Assembly (NCBI RefSeq): GCF_014649335.1
Contig: NZ_BMSV01000012.1
Location: forward strand, 1 to 64,000
Origin: Streptomyces roseolilacinus
GTDB lineage: Bacteria > Actinomycetota > Actinomycetes > Streptomycetales > Streptomycetaceae
Direction: 5' to 3'
Length of the DNA stretch: 64,000 nt
Shown here: one piece after another, positions 35,713-44,365 of the stretch
Numbering within the stretch: position 1 is the first letter of the stretch
How the letters are laid out: each line of letters begins with the position of its first letter
Made by a program: the position numbers and the translations under genes
Notes under the pieces: model-generated
The model's database searches: none
Seen by the model: the letters and a program-made list of their open reading frames with translations, nothing else
Told to the model about the DNA's origin: nothing

Positions 35713-36396
35713 GTGACCGACACCGCCATGCTGCCCGAGTCCTGGCGCGGCGTCCTCGGCGACGAGCTGCAGAAGCCGTACTTCGAGCAGCTCACCGAGT
35801 TCGTCGAGGAGGAGCGGGCCAAGGGGCCGGTCTACCCCCCGCGGGACGAGGTGTTCGCCGCGCTCGCCGCCACCCCGTACGACAAGGTCAAGGTCCTCGT
35901 CCTGGGCCAGGACCCGTACCACGGGGAGGGCCAGGGGCACGGTCTGTGCTTCTCCGTCCGGCCGGGCGTCAGGACCCCGCCCTCCCTGCGGAACATCTAC
36001 AAGGAGATGCACGAGGAGCTCGGCCACCCGATCCCGGACAACGGCTACCTCATGCCGTGGGCCGAGCAGGGCGTCCTGCTGCTCAACGCCGTGCTGACCG
36101 TCCGCGCCGGCGAGGCCAACTCCCACAAGGGCAAGGGCTGGGAGAAGTTCACCGACGCCGTCATCAGCGCCGTCGCCTCCCGCCCCGACCCCGCCGTGTT
36201 CGTCCTGTGGGGCAACTACGCGCAGAAGAAGCTGCCCCTCATCGACGAGTCGCGGCACGCCGTGGTGAAGGGCGCCCACCCGTCGCCGCTGTCCGCGAAG
36301 AAGTTCTTCGGCTCCCGTCCCTTCACGCAGATCAACGAGGCCATCGCCCGGCAGGGCCACGAGCCGATCGACTGGCGCATCCCCGACCTCGGCTGA
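35713..36396 (+). CDS. ung: Uracil-DNA glycosylase
   Basis: A 227-residue family 1 enzyme removing uracil from DNA. The water-activating loop GQDPYH (about residues 63-68), the FSVRPG segment, LLLNAVLTV, VLWGNYAQKK and the minor-groove loop HPSPLS (about 192-197) are intact. It is cytoplasmic and starts base-excision repair. GTG start with GGAGG at 35700-35704. The damage-responsive promoter upstream groups it with dinB. Confidence 0.97.
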   Translation: MTDTAMLPESWRGVLGDELQKPYFEQLTEFVEEERAKGPVYPPRDEVFAALAATPYDKVKVLVLGQDPYHGEGQGHGLCFSVRPGVRTPPSLRNIYKEMHEELGHPIPDNGYLMPWAEQGVLLLNAVLTVRAGEANSHKGKGWEKFTDAVISAVASRPDPAVFVLWGNYAQKKLPLIDESRHAVVKGAHPSPLSAKKFFGSRPFTQINEAIARQGHEPIDWRIPDLG

Positions 36397-36826
36397 GCGG
36401 CGGGCCGCCGGCCCCGGCGGCCCGTGGATCCGTCCTCGAACGGCGTACGGCCCAGCCGGCCGGAGCGCCGGGCCGCGGCGGTGCGCCCGGCGGCGGACGG
36501 TGCCCCGGCCCCTCCGCCCGCCCGGCGAGCGGGCCGCGGTGCCGGACGGGCCCGGCGCCGGTCAGGGCCGGCTCGCCGCCGCCCCGGCCGGGCCCCCGGC
36601 TTGGCTCCCCCGGGTGGCGGCGCCTTCGCGGACGACGGCGCGGCGCCCGCGGGCCGCGCCCGCCGCTTCCCCGGCCGGACCGCACGACGCCACCGCCCGG
36701 TGGACGCCCCCTCCCTGGCGGCCCGGCGGCCCGGGGCGGTTCCGCGCGGCGGTGTCGGCTGCGTCTGCCCGAGATCCGCCGCCCCGGCGGCTAGCGTCGG
36801 GGTACGACGACGAGGGAGGCCGGCAC
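36397..36826. other. Intergenic region downstream of ung
   Basis: A 430-base spacer of extreme GC. TAGCGT at 36792-36797 and GAGGGAGG at 36812-36819 belong to the next gene. I find no supported gene in the remainder, although all frames stay open because of base composition. Confidence 0.5.
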
Positions 36827-37354
36827 ATGGCGGACGACGAGGCGGTCACGACCGGCACCGCGGACGACGACGAGGTCATGACCGGCATCGGCCAGGCGAC
36901 GATGCTGCTGCACGGGGGAGACCGCGAGGAGGCCCGCAACCGGTTCCACGCGCTGTGGGAGCGGATCGGGACGGACGGCGACCCCCTGCACCGCTGCACC
37001 CTGGCCCACTACATGGCGGACGCCCAGGACGACCCCGACGTCGAACTCGCCTGGGACCTGCGGGCGCTGACCGCCGCCGAGGCGCTCGGCGGGGCGTTCG
37101 GCGAAGAGCCCGGCGAGGAGCCCGGCGAGGAGCGGCCCGCCCGCCGTGACACGGCCGCCCTGCGCGCCCTGTACCCCTCGCTCCACCTGAACCTCGCCGC
37201 CGACTACCTGGGCCTGCGCCGCCCGGACGACGCGCGCGCCCACCTCGACCGGGCCCGCGCCGCCTCCGCCGCCCTCGGCGACGACGGGTACGGCGCGGGT
37301 GTCCGGGCCGCCATCGACCGGCTCGACCGCCGCCTGCGCGAGAGCGGCGCCTGA
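36827..37354 (+). CDS. Small tetratricopeptide-like hypothetical protein
   Basis: A 175-residue acidic protein. Helical pairs (GDREEARNRFHALWERIG, CTLAHYMADAQDDPDVELAWDLRALTAAE, and LHLNLAADYLGLRRPDDARAHLDRARAA) look like two or three TPR-type repeats, suggesting a protein-interaction role. A GEEPGEEPGEE repeat sits at about residues 92-102. Function unknown. ATG at 36827 has GAGGGAGG seven bases upstream. Confidence 0.78.
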   Translation: MADDEAVTTGTADDDEVMTGIGQATMLLHGGDREEARNRFHALWERIGTDGDPLHRCTLAHYMADAQDDPDVELAWDLRALTAAEALGGAFGEEPGEEPGEERPARRDTAALRALYPSLHLNLAADYLGLRRPDDARAHLDRARAASAALGDDGYGAGVRAAIDRLDRRLRESGA

Positions 37355-37396
37355 ACCGCGCCGCCGCCGGCGGCCCCCCGAAGGACCGGCCCCGCG

Positions 37397-37861
37397 TCAG
37401 CGGCGCGTCGCCTCCCGGCACGTACGGCCCCCGGCGCCGCCCAGACGCCACGCGCTGTGCCGCTCCACCAGCCCGCACACGTCCGGCACGGCGGCCGCCG
37501 ACCGCGCCGGCACCGGTGCCGAGGCCGGGGTCGGGGCCGGAGCGGCCGGGCGTACGGTGGCGCGCGGCCGGGGCCGCGCCCCGGCCGACTTCCCGGAGGC
37601 CTCGTCCGTCCGCTGCCGCGCCGCCGCGGGCCGGGGCGGCGGCGCCGGCGCGGGGGCGGCGCTCTCCAGCGCCTCGCGCGGCCGCGCCTCGGCCACCTGC
37701 GGCACCGGCGCGCGCGTCGGTGCCCCCGCCGCCGGGGGCTCCGCCGGGACGGAGCCGGGCGCCACCGACACACAGCCCGACAGCGTCACCGCCACCACAC
37801 CCATCAGGACGCACAGCGCCCCGCCGCTCCCGCCGAGCCTGCCCCTCGCTGTTTCTCGCAC
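37397..37861 (-). CDS. Putative lipoprotein of unknown function
   Basis: A 154-residue protein with a signal sequence ending in a lipobox (MGVVAVTLSGC), then about 100 residues of Pro/Ala/Arg-rich low complexity and a short C-terminal segment with two Cys (VCGLVERHSAWR...RTC). Probably anchored on the outer membrane face with a disulfide-closed tail. GTG at 37861 is preferred; an internal ATG just before the lipobox is too close for a signal peptide. The RBS is weak. Confidence 0.62.
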   Translation of the reverse strand: MRETARGRLGGSGGALCVLMGVVAVTLSGCVSVAPGSVPAEPPAAGAPTRAPVPQVAEARPREALESAAPAPAPPPRPAAARQRTDEASGKSAGARPRPRATVRPAAPAPTPASAPVPARSAAAVPDVCGLVERHSAWRLGGAGGRTCREATRR

Positions 37862-37983
37862 CGGCCCACTGTGCCGCCCGGGACACCCGCCGCACCGCGT
37901 GTACCGGCGGTTACCGCACGCACGGGTGAAGCACGCCACACGTATGCTGCGGGGCGGACGGCACCACGTGAGAGGAGACCCCC

Positions 37984-38892
37984 GTGAAGGTGGGCTGCAT
38001 CGGGCTCGGCGACATCGCGCAGAAGGCGTACCTTCCGGTCCTCACCACCCGGCCCGGCGTCGAACTGCACCTCCACACCCGCACCCCCGCCACCCTGGAG
38101 CGGGTGGCGGACGCCCACCACGTTCCCGGGGGGCGCCGCCACACGGACCTCGACGGCCTGCTCGCCGCCGGGCTCGACGCGGCGTTCGTGCACGCCCCGA
38201 CGGGCGTCCACCCCGAGATCGTGACGCGGTTGCTGGAGGCGGGCGTCCCCACGTACGTCGACAAGCCCCTCGCGTACGAGCTCGACGAGTCCCGCCGCCT
38301 CGTGGAACTCGCCGAGCGGCGCGGCGTGTCCCTCGCCGTCGGCTTCAACCGCCGCCACGCGCCCGCCTACGCGCAGTGCCGGGAGCACCCACGCGAGCTG
38401 ATCCTCCTGCAGAAGAACCGCGTCGGCCTCCCCGAGGCGCCCCGCACCCTCGTCCTCGACGACTTCGTCCACGTCGTCGACACCCTGCGCTTCCTGCTCC
38501 CGGGGCCGGTGGAGCACACCGACGTCCGCGCGCGCGTCCGCGACGGGCTCATGCACCACGTGGTGCTCCAGCTCTCCGGGGACGGCTTCACGGCCATCGG
38601 GATGATGAACCGCGTGAGCGGCTCCACCGAGGAGGTCCTGGAGGTCTCGGGGCAGGACACCAAGCGCCAGGTCGTCAACCTGGCGGAGGTGGTCGACCAC
38701 CGGGGCCAGCCGACCGTGCGGCGGCGCGGCGACTGGGTGCCCGTCGCGCGGCAGCGCGGCATCGAGCAGGTCACCCTCGCCTTCCTCGACGCCGTGCGGG
38801 CGGGCGAGGTGCTCAGCGCCCGGGACGCCCTGCGGACCCACGAACTGTGCGAGCGGGTCGTGCGGGAGTCCCTGGAGCAGGCGGCCGTCTGA
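37984..38892 (+). CDS. Gfo/Idh/MocA family oxidoreductase
   Basis: A 302-residue dehydrogenase: Rossmann loop GCIGLGDIAQKAYLPVL (about residues 4-20), the DKPLAYEL motif with the catalytic Lys near residue 98, and VGFNRRHAP. The C-terminal domain has the usual beta sheet and ends with the helix that closes family members. Probably NAD(P)-dependent on a sugar or cyclitol; substrate unknown. GTG with GAGAGGAG upstream. Its 3' end overlaps the convergent lnt gene by 80 bases. Confidence 0.88.
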   Translation: MKVGCIGLGDIAQKAYLPVLTTRPGVELHLHTRTPATLERVADAHHVPGGRRHTDLDGLLAAGLDAAFVHAPTGVHPEIVTRLLEAGVPTYVDKPLAYELDESRRLVELAERRGVSLAVGFNRRHAPAYAQCREHPRELILLQKNRVGLPEAPRTLVLDDFVHVVDTLRFLLPGPVEHTDVRARVRDGLMHHVVLQLSGDGFTAIGMMNRVSGSTEEVLEVSGQDTKRQVVNLAEVVDHRGQPTVRRRGDWVPVARQRGIEQVTLAFLDAVRAGEVLSARDALRTHELCERVVRESLEQAAV

Positions 38893-40420
38893 CCGCCCGC
38901 GCCCCGGCGGCGCCCGCCGCGCCCGCGAGGACGGCGAGTGCCGCCCACAGGGGCCAGTCGCCGAACCGCACGTACGGCGTCGTCGTGCCGGCGAGCGGCA
39001 CCTCGTAGACGGCGGCGGCGCCGCGGTCCGTACCGAGCGGGGCGCCGATGCGCGAGCCGTCCGGCCCGTAGACGGCGCTCACCCCGGTCAGGGTCGCGTG
39101 CACCACCGGCCGGCCGGTCTCGGCGGCGCGCAGCGCGGCCAGCGACGCGTGCTGCCCGGGTGCCCAGCTGTCCTGGAACGTCGACGTCGCCGACTGGGCG
39201 ACCAGCACCTGCGCGCCGTCGCGCGCCAGCCGGCGGCTCATGTCGGGGAACGCCGACTCGAAGCACACCAGCGGCCCCACCAGCAGCGGCCGCTCCCCGC
39301 CGCCCCCGGCCGTCATCACGACCTGCGCGGTGCCGCGCCGCCGGTCCTCGTCCGCCGCCCGGCCCACCGACGTCGCCCACCCCAGTACGGCCCGTGCCGG
39401 GACGTACTCGCCGAACGGCACCAGCCGCATCTTGTCGTACCGGTCCCCGGTCGGGCCGCCGGGGCCGACGAGGACGCTGCTCTTGTAGATGCCCGGCAGG
39501 TCCGAGCGGCGCGCGTCGACGTTCACCAGGACTTCGGCGCCGACGTGCCGCGACAGCTCCGCCAGCCGGTCGGCGAGGTCCGGCCGGGTCGCCAGGTCGG
39601 CGCCGACGCTGCTCTCGCCCCACACGACCAGGTCCGCGTCCCGGCCCGCCAGCGAACGCGTCAGCTCCTCGCCGCGGGAGAACCGCAGCGCGGGACCGTC
39701 CGGTCCGCCGATCACCCCCGGCTGGACGACCCCGATCCGTACCGTGCCCACCGGCTCCGGCGGCGCCGGCCACACCCACGCCGACCCCGTGGTGACCGCG
39801 CACACCGCCAGCGCCGCGACCGCGGCCGTGCGCGCCGGGGGGACCGCCACGAACAGCGCCACCGCCGTGTTGACCGCCACCACCAGCAGCGTCACCGACC
39901 ACACCCCGCCCAGCGCCGCCACCCGCAGCGCGGGCGCGACCTGCCACTGGCTGGCGCCCAGCAGCCCCCACGGACCGCCCAGCCCCTCCCAGGAGCGGAC
40001 GGCCTCGACCATCAGCCACCCCGACGGCACCACCGCGCACGCGGCGCCCGCCCGCCCCCACGACATCGGCGCCCCCCGCAGCGCCTCCCGCGCCAGCCAT
40101 CCCCACGGCGCCCACAGCAGGCCCAGGAGCGCCGCCAGCACCAGGAGGAAGACGTGCAGGTTCGGCATCAGCCAGTGGTGCACGGCCAGCATGAAGCCCG
40201 TCCCGCCCAGCCACCCGTCGAGCGCCGCCCGGCGGCCGGTCGGCGCGGCGCGCAGCAGCAGCAGCCACGGCACCAGCGCCACGTACGCCAGCCACCACAG
40301 GGACGGCGCCGGGAACGCCAGGGCGGGCAGCGCACCCGCGAGGACGGCGGCCGCGCCGCGCCCCCACCGGGACGACCGCAGGCGCGCGGCCACCTCACCG
40401 TGCTCGGCCAGCAACCGCAT
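38813..40420 (-). CDS. lnt: Apolipoprotein N-acyltransferase
   Basis: A 535-residue membrane enzyme that N-acylates the lipid-modified Cys of lipoproteins. N-terminal helices (about residues 22-215) precede a nitrilase domain (about 225-480) with Glu in WGESSVG (about 267), Lys in YDKMRLVPFGEY (about 328) and Cys in VCFESAF (about 385), then a last helix. Streptomyces usually has two Lnt proteins; the absence of a dolichol-phosphate mannosyltransferase or rbpA neighbour, and the nearby ung/SDR genes, fit the Lnt2 type. ATG with GAGGAGG. Confidence 0.92.
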   Translation of the reverse strand: MRLLAEHGEVAARLRSSRWGRGAAAVLAGALPALAFPAPSLWWLAYVALVPWLLLLRAAPTGRRAALDGWLGGTGFMLAVHHWLMPNLHVFLLVLAALLGLLWAPWGWLAREALRGAPMSWGRAGAACAVVPSGWLMVEAVRSWEGLGGPWGLLGASQWQVAPALRVAALGGVWSVTLLVVAVNTAVALFVAVPPARTAAVAALAVCAVTTGSAWVWPAPPEPVGTVRIGVVQPGVIGGPDGPALRFSRGEELTRSLAGRDADLVVWGESSVGADLATRPDLADRLAELSRHVGAEVLVNVDARRSDLPGIYKSSVLVGPGGPTGDRYDKMRLVPFGEYVPARAVLGWATSVGRAADEDRRRGTAQVVMTAGGGGERPLLVGPLVCFESAFPDMSRRLARDGAQVLVAQSATSTFQDSWAPGQHASLAALRAAETGRPVVHATLTGVSAVYGPDGSRIGAPLGTDRGAAAVYEVPLAGTTTPYVRFGDWPLWAALAVLAGAAGAAGARAVRRPPAPGTPARPARTVRGSAGRPGR

Positions 40421-40892
40421 CCGCGCCTCCTCGCCCGGGGGTCCGGAACTCCAGTGTGACGGAGGGGATCACTCCACGGACAGTGCGCCCGGCGCGCGCC
40501 CCATGCCTTTCGGCCCGGTGGCGAGGGGCCGGGGCCCGCCCCGGCGACGGCCGGGCCCGCCCGGGACGGTCGGCGGGTGCTACCGGGGGTGCGGCGCGGG
40601 CGGGCGCGGCGGAGGAAGCGGACGGGGCCGCGCCGCCGGGGGACCGGCGGGGGATCCGGCGCGCGCTTCACACGGGGTGTGAAAGGGACACGTGCGGACG
40701 CCGGGCGCGCGCCCTCCCCTGGGGCGTGTGGGGTGCGGCACTGTCGTACATACGGGCCCGGGCAGGAGAACCCCCGGGACCAGGGGCCGCCGGCCAACCC
40801 CCCCTGCCGGCGGCCCCCCTTCCGTCCGGGTGCGGGGGCGCGCCCGTACGGGGCGCCGCCCCGGGGCGGCGGGGGTCACGCGACGGCGGGCG
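40421..40892. other. Intergenic region upstream of lnt
   Basis: A 472-base spacer between two minus-strand genes. The only structured item is an inverted repeat at 40667-40683. I cannot support a gene in it: open frames exist in several phases but lack start signals and recognisable protein content. Confidence 0.5.
40667..40683. repeat. Inverted repeat TTCACAC-GGG-GTGTGAA
   Basis: Perfect seven-base arms with a three-base centre, 247 bases upstream of lnt. The size and symmetry suit a dimeric repressor such as a TetR- or GntR-type protein, but there is no regulator gene next to it. Confidence 0.55.
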
Positions 40893-41084
40893 TCACGCGG
40901 CGGTGTCGACACCGCCCTGCTGCGCGGCGGCCCACTTCACGACGAGGGCCTGGTAGATCCGCTGCTCGTCCGCCGAGAGGCGCCCGTCCGAGCGCGCCCA
41001 CAACTCGCGGATCGCCCGGTTCAGGGCGTCGGCGTCGGGGACGGGCACGGCGGGGTCGAAGGGGTCGAACGAGGGCTTGGACAT
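40893..41084 (-). CDS. Small conserved hypothetical protein
   Basis: A 63-residue protein, MSKPSFDPFDPAVPVPDAD then an amphipathic helical part (LNRAIRELWARSDGRLSADEQRIYQALVVKW). No known domain. TAGTCT on the minus strand (complement of 41091-41096) ends six bases before the ATG, fitting a leaderless mRNA. It lies 73 bases upstream of the end of uppP and is read in the same direction as it. Confidence 0.7.
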   Translation of the reverse strand: MSKPSFDPFDPAVPVPDADALNRAIRELWARSDGRLSADEQRIYQALVVKWAAAQQGGVDTAA

Positions 41085-41157
41085 GCGACCAGACTAGTGC
41101 GCACATCGGACGATCCGCTGTGACCCGCCACGCACCGTGACGATTGCCACGGCGGCG

Positions 41158-42030
41158 TCAGTGCGTCGGCTGACCCGCGTCGGGGGTGAGGACACCCAGC
41201 CAGATCAGGGCGAACAGCACCAGGCCGAGCACTATCCGGTAGATCACGAACGGCATGAAGCTCTTGGTGGTGATGAACTTCATGAACCACGCGATGACCG
41301 CGTAGCCCACGCCGAACGCGATGACCGTCGCGAAGACGGTCGGGCCCCACGACACGTGGCCCTCGCCCACGGCCTTCAGCTCGAACACGCCCGAGGCCAG
41401 CACGGCGGGGATGGCCAGCAGGAAGGAGTAGCGGGCGGCCGCCTCACGCGTGTAGTTCATCAGCAGGCCGCCGCTGATGGTCGCGCCCGACCGGGAGACG
41501 CCCGGGATCAGCGCCATCGCCTGGCACAGGCCGAAGATCAGGCCGTCCTTGACGCCCAGGTCCCGCAGCGTCTTGCGCTCCTGCGCCGCCCGGTGCCGGC
41601 CGCCCTCCTGGGTGCGTGCCGCCATCCGGTCGGCCACGCCCAGCACGATGCCCAGCACGATCAGGGTCGTGGCGATCAGCCGCAGGTCGCGGAAGGGGCC
41701 CTCGATGTGGTCCTTCAGGGTGACGCCCAGCACACCGATCGGTATCGATCCGACGATCACCAGCCAGCCCATCCGGGCGTCGTGGTCGGAGCGCATCGAC
41801 TTGTCCGTCAGCGACCGGAACCAGGCCGACACGATGCGGCTGATGTCCTTGCGGAAGTAGATGAGGACGGCCGTCTCGGTGCCGATCTGCGTGATCGCCG
41901 TGAAGGCGGCCCCCGGGTCCTGCCAGCCCGCGAAGGCGGCGGTGAGGCGCAGATGGGCACTGGAGGAGATGGGGAGGAACTCCGTCAGCCCCTGGACGAG
42001 TCCGAGGATGAGCGATTCGAACCAATTCAT
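41158..42030 (-). CDS. uppP: Undecaprenyl-diphosphate phosphatase
   Basis: A 290-residue BacA/UppP-family membrane protein that recycles the lipid carrier for peptidoglycan synthesis by removing a phosphate from C55-PP outside the membrane. Motif 1 (LVQGLTEFLPISSSAHL, with E17 and E21-equivalent positions) and motif 2 (PGVSRSGAT, about residues 176-185) are intact. About eight hydrophobic segments. Over-expression in other bacteria gives bacitracin resistance. ATG at 42030; the RBS is weak. Confidence 0.95.
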   Translation of the reverse strand: MNWFESLILGLVQGLTEFLPISSSAHLRLTAAFAGWQDPGAAFTAITQIGTETAVLIYFRKDISRIVSAWFRSLTDKSMRSDHDARMGWLVIVGSIPIGVLGVTLKDHIEGPFRDLRLIATTLIVLGIVLGVADRMAARTQEGGRHRAAQERKTLRDLGVKDGLIFGLCQAMALIPGVSRSGATISGGLLMNYTREAAARYSFLLAIPAVLASGVFELKAVGEGHVSWGPTVFATVIAFGVGYAVIAWFMKFITTKSFMPFVIYRIVLGLVLFALIWLGVLTPDAGQPTH

Positions 42031-42134
42031 GGGGCCAGGGCCGTCCCGAAATGTACGCGTGCGGTCGGTGGATTCGGTGCAGCGTATCGCCTCACGGTGA
42101 ACGGACGGTGATCATCCGGTGTCGTGGAGCGGTG

Positions 42135-42851
42135 TCAGGACGCGGGCGCCGACCGCAGCCGGTGCCGCTTGCGCCAGGCCACGACCGCCCCGGCGGCGAC
42201 GCTGACCACGATGAACCCGGCCGACAGGAGGAAGGCCGGAGAGGTCGGGGCCGCCGCCTGGCTCCCGGCGACCACGTACGCCGCCGTGTTCGGTACGCAG
42301 CCCAGCCCCGTGCCCAGCAGGAACGGCGCGTACCCCATGCGCGAGATCGCCGCGCCGTAGTTGGCCGCGGCGAACGGCACCCCCGGGAACAGCCGGATCG
42401 CCAGCGTCGACCGGAACCCGTGCCGGCTGAGCTGCCCGTCCGCGGCCTCCGCCCAGCGCCCCCGCAGCAGCGGGCGCAGCGCGTCCCGGCCCAGGGCGCG
42501 GCCGAGCGCGAACGCGATGCCCGCCCCGAGGACGGTCCCGGCGACGGCCGCGGCGAGCCCCGCCTGCGTACCGAAGAGCGCGCCCGACGCCAGGTTCAGC
42601 ACGGGACGCGGCACGAACGCGGCGGTGCACAGCCCGTACGCGACCCCGAACAGCACGACCGCGCCCGCACCGCCCACCTGCGGCGGCCAGCCCCCGCCCG
42701 CGAGGAGCCGGTGCGGCTCGTACGCCACGACCACCGCCCCGGCGCCCGCGAGCAGGCAGACGAGCAGGGACAGCCGCGACCAGGGGGAGAACAGGACGCG
42801 GGAACGGCGCGGGGCGAGACCGGTCTGGGGCCGGACGGCGGGCTCGAGCAT
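42135..42851 (-). CDS. TVP38/TMEM64 (DedA-superfamily) membrane protein
   Basis: A 238-residue protein with the VTT domain: RPVLNLASGALFGTQAGLAAAVAGTVLGAGIAFALGR (about residues 84-120) and the FRSTLAIRLFPGVPFAAANYGAA loop (about 147-170). Superfamily members are proposed lipid scramblases or flippases, including for undecaprenyl phosphate, which is interesting next to uppP. ATG at 42851 is preferred; the frame extends to 43169 but without start signals. Confidence 0.85.
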   Translation of the reverse strand: MLEPAVRPQTGLAPRRSRVLFSPWSRLSLLVCLLAGAGAVVVAYEPHRLLAGGGWPPQVGGAGAVVLFGVAYGLCTAAFVPRPVLNLASGALFGTQAGLAAAVAGTVLGAGIAFALGRALGRDALRPLLRGRWAEAADGQLSRHGFRSTLAIRLFPGVPFAAANYGAAISRMGYAPFLLGTGLGCVPNTAAYVVAGSQAAAPTSPAFLLSAGFIVVSVAAGAVVAWRKRHRLRSAPAS

Positions 42852-42976
42852 CCGGGGAGCGTAACCGACGGCGCCGCGCGCCCACCGTGACCGGCGCCGC
42901 ACTCCGCCCGCCCCCGGCCCGCAGGCCCGCGGAAAACCACTCGACGCGCACGGCCCGCCACGACAGGATCGTGGAC

Positions 42977-43066
42977 ATGTTCCGGTACGCCTTCCTCGCA
43001 GCGCCGTCCGCCGTCGCGGACGCGCCGAAGGCTGCCGCCATCGTCCTGGACGGCGCCCGAAGCTGA
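42977..43066 (+). CDS. Possible 29-residue leader peptide upstream of tuf
   Basis: A short frame, MFRYAFLAAPSAVADAPKAA..., with AGGA at 42966-42969 seven bases before its ATG and GC-rich codon thirds. An inverted repeat CCACGA/TCGTGG (42958-42974) lies just before it and a hairpin (43087-43125) just after. The arrangement resembles a regulatory leader. It could equally be chance; no family is known to me. Confidence 0.35.
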   Translation: MFRYAFLAAPSAVADAPKAAAIVLDGARS

Positions 43067-43086
43067 CCCTTCCCGGACAGTCCGGC

Positions 43087-43125
43087 GGACCCCGCAGGGG
43101 GAGGGTCGGCAAGGCCGAGGGGTCC
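43087..43125 (+). promoter_or_regulatory. Two-part hairpin in the tuf leader
   Basis: Outer arms GGACCCC (43087-43093) and GGGGTCC (43119-43125) enclose an inner TCGGC/GCCGA stem (within 43106-43118). It ends 36 bases before the tuf ATG and could be an attenuator or an mRNA-stabilising element. Confidence 0.5.
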
Positions 43126-43161
43126 CCGTCGCTTCGAGTTCCGGAGAGGAACCACTCCGTC

Positions 43162-44337
43162 ATGTCCAAGACGGCCTACGTGCGCACCAAGCCGCACCTC
43201 AACATCGGCACCATGGGTCACGTCGACCACGGCAAGACCACCCTCACCGCGGCCATCACCAAAGTCCTCAGCGAGCGCTCCGGTGGCGCCACCTCCTACG
43301 TCGCGTTCGACCGGATCGACCGGGCGCCCGAGGAGGCGCGGCGCGGCATCACCATCGACCTCGCGCACGTCGAGTACGAGACCGACACCCGCCACTACGC
43401 CCACGTCGACATGCCCGGCCACGCCGACTACGTCAAGAACATGGTGACCGGCGCGGCCCAGCTCGACGGGGCCGTCCTCGTCGTCTCCGCGCTCGACGGG
43501 ATCATGCCGCAGACCGCCGAGCACGTCCTGCTCGCCCGGCAGGTCGGCGTCGACCACATCGTCGTGGCCCTCAACAAGGCGGACGCGGGCGACGACGAGC
43601 TCACCGACCTCGTCGAGCTGGAGGTGCGCGAGCTGCTCACCGCCCACGGCTACGGCGGCGACTCCGTACCGGTCGTCCGCGTCTCCGGGCTGAGGGCCCT
43701 GGAGGGCGACCCGCGCTGGACGGCGTCGATCGAGGCGCTGCTCGACGCGGTCGACACGTACGTGCCGACGCCGGTGCGGTACGTGGACGCGCCGTTCCTG
43801 ATGCCGGTCGAGAACGTCCTCACCATCACCGGGCGGGGGACCGTCGTCACCGGGGCCGTCGAGCGCGGCACCGTGCGCGTCGGCGACCGCGTGGAGGTGC
43901 TCGGCACCGGCACGCGGACCGTGGTCACCGGCCTGGAGACGTTCGGCAGGCCGATGGACGCCGCGCAGGCCGGCGACAACGTGGCGCTGCTCCTGCGCGG
44001 GGTGCCGCGCGACGCGGTCCGCCGCGGCCACGTGGTGGCCGAGCCGGGCAGCGTCGTGCCCAGGCGGCGCTTCACCGCGCGGGTGCACGTCCTGTCGGCC
44101 CGCGAGGGCGGCCGTACCACGCCCGTGTCGACCGGCTACCGGCCGCAGTTCCACATCCGCACCGCGGACGTGGTCGGCGACGTCGACCTGGGCGAGGCGG
44201 GCGTCGCCCGGCCCGGCGACACGGTCACCATGACCGTCGAGCTGGGGCGTGACGTGCCGCTGGAGCCGGGCCTCGGCTTCGCGATCCGCGAGGGCGGCCG
44301 CACGGTCGGCGCGGGCACCGTGAGCGAGGTGCTCTAG
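43162..44337 (+). CDS. tuf3: Divergent elongation factor Tu (tuf3-like)
   Basis: A 391-residue EF-Tu with all GTPase motifs: GHVDHGKT (19-26), RGIT (61-64), DMPGH (83-87), NKAD (138-141) and SGL. Domains 2 and 3 are complete. Changes from the consensus (DMPGH for DCPGH, NKAD for NKCD, SGL for SAL, extra Arg, low Lys) mark it as the diverged third EF-Tu of Streptomyces, whose S. coelicolor counterpart is induced under stringent-response conditions. It stands alone, outside the str operon. GAGAGGAACC precedes the ATG, after a structured leader. Confidence 0.88.
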   Translation: MSKTAYVRTKPHLNIGTMGHVDHGKTTLTAAITKVLSERSGGATSYVAFDRIDRAPEEARRGITIDLAHVEYETDTRHYAHVDMPGHADYVKNMVTGAAQLDGAVLVVSALDGIMPQTAEHVLLARQVGVDHIVVALNKADAGDDELTDLVELEVRELLTAHGYGGDSVPVVRVSGLRALEGDPRWTASIEALLDAVDTYVPTPVRYVDAPFLMPVENVLTITGRGTVVTGAVERGTVRVGDRVEVLGTGTRTVVTGLETFGRPMDAAQAGDNVALLLRGVPRDAVRRGHVVAEPGSVVPRRRFTARVHVLSAREGGRTTPVSTGYRPQFHIRTADVVGDVDLGEAGVARPGDTVTMTVELGRDVPLEPGLGFAIREGGRTVGAGTVSEVL

Positions 44338-44365
44338 CCCGCGGCCCGACGGGGAGAATGGGACG

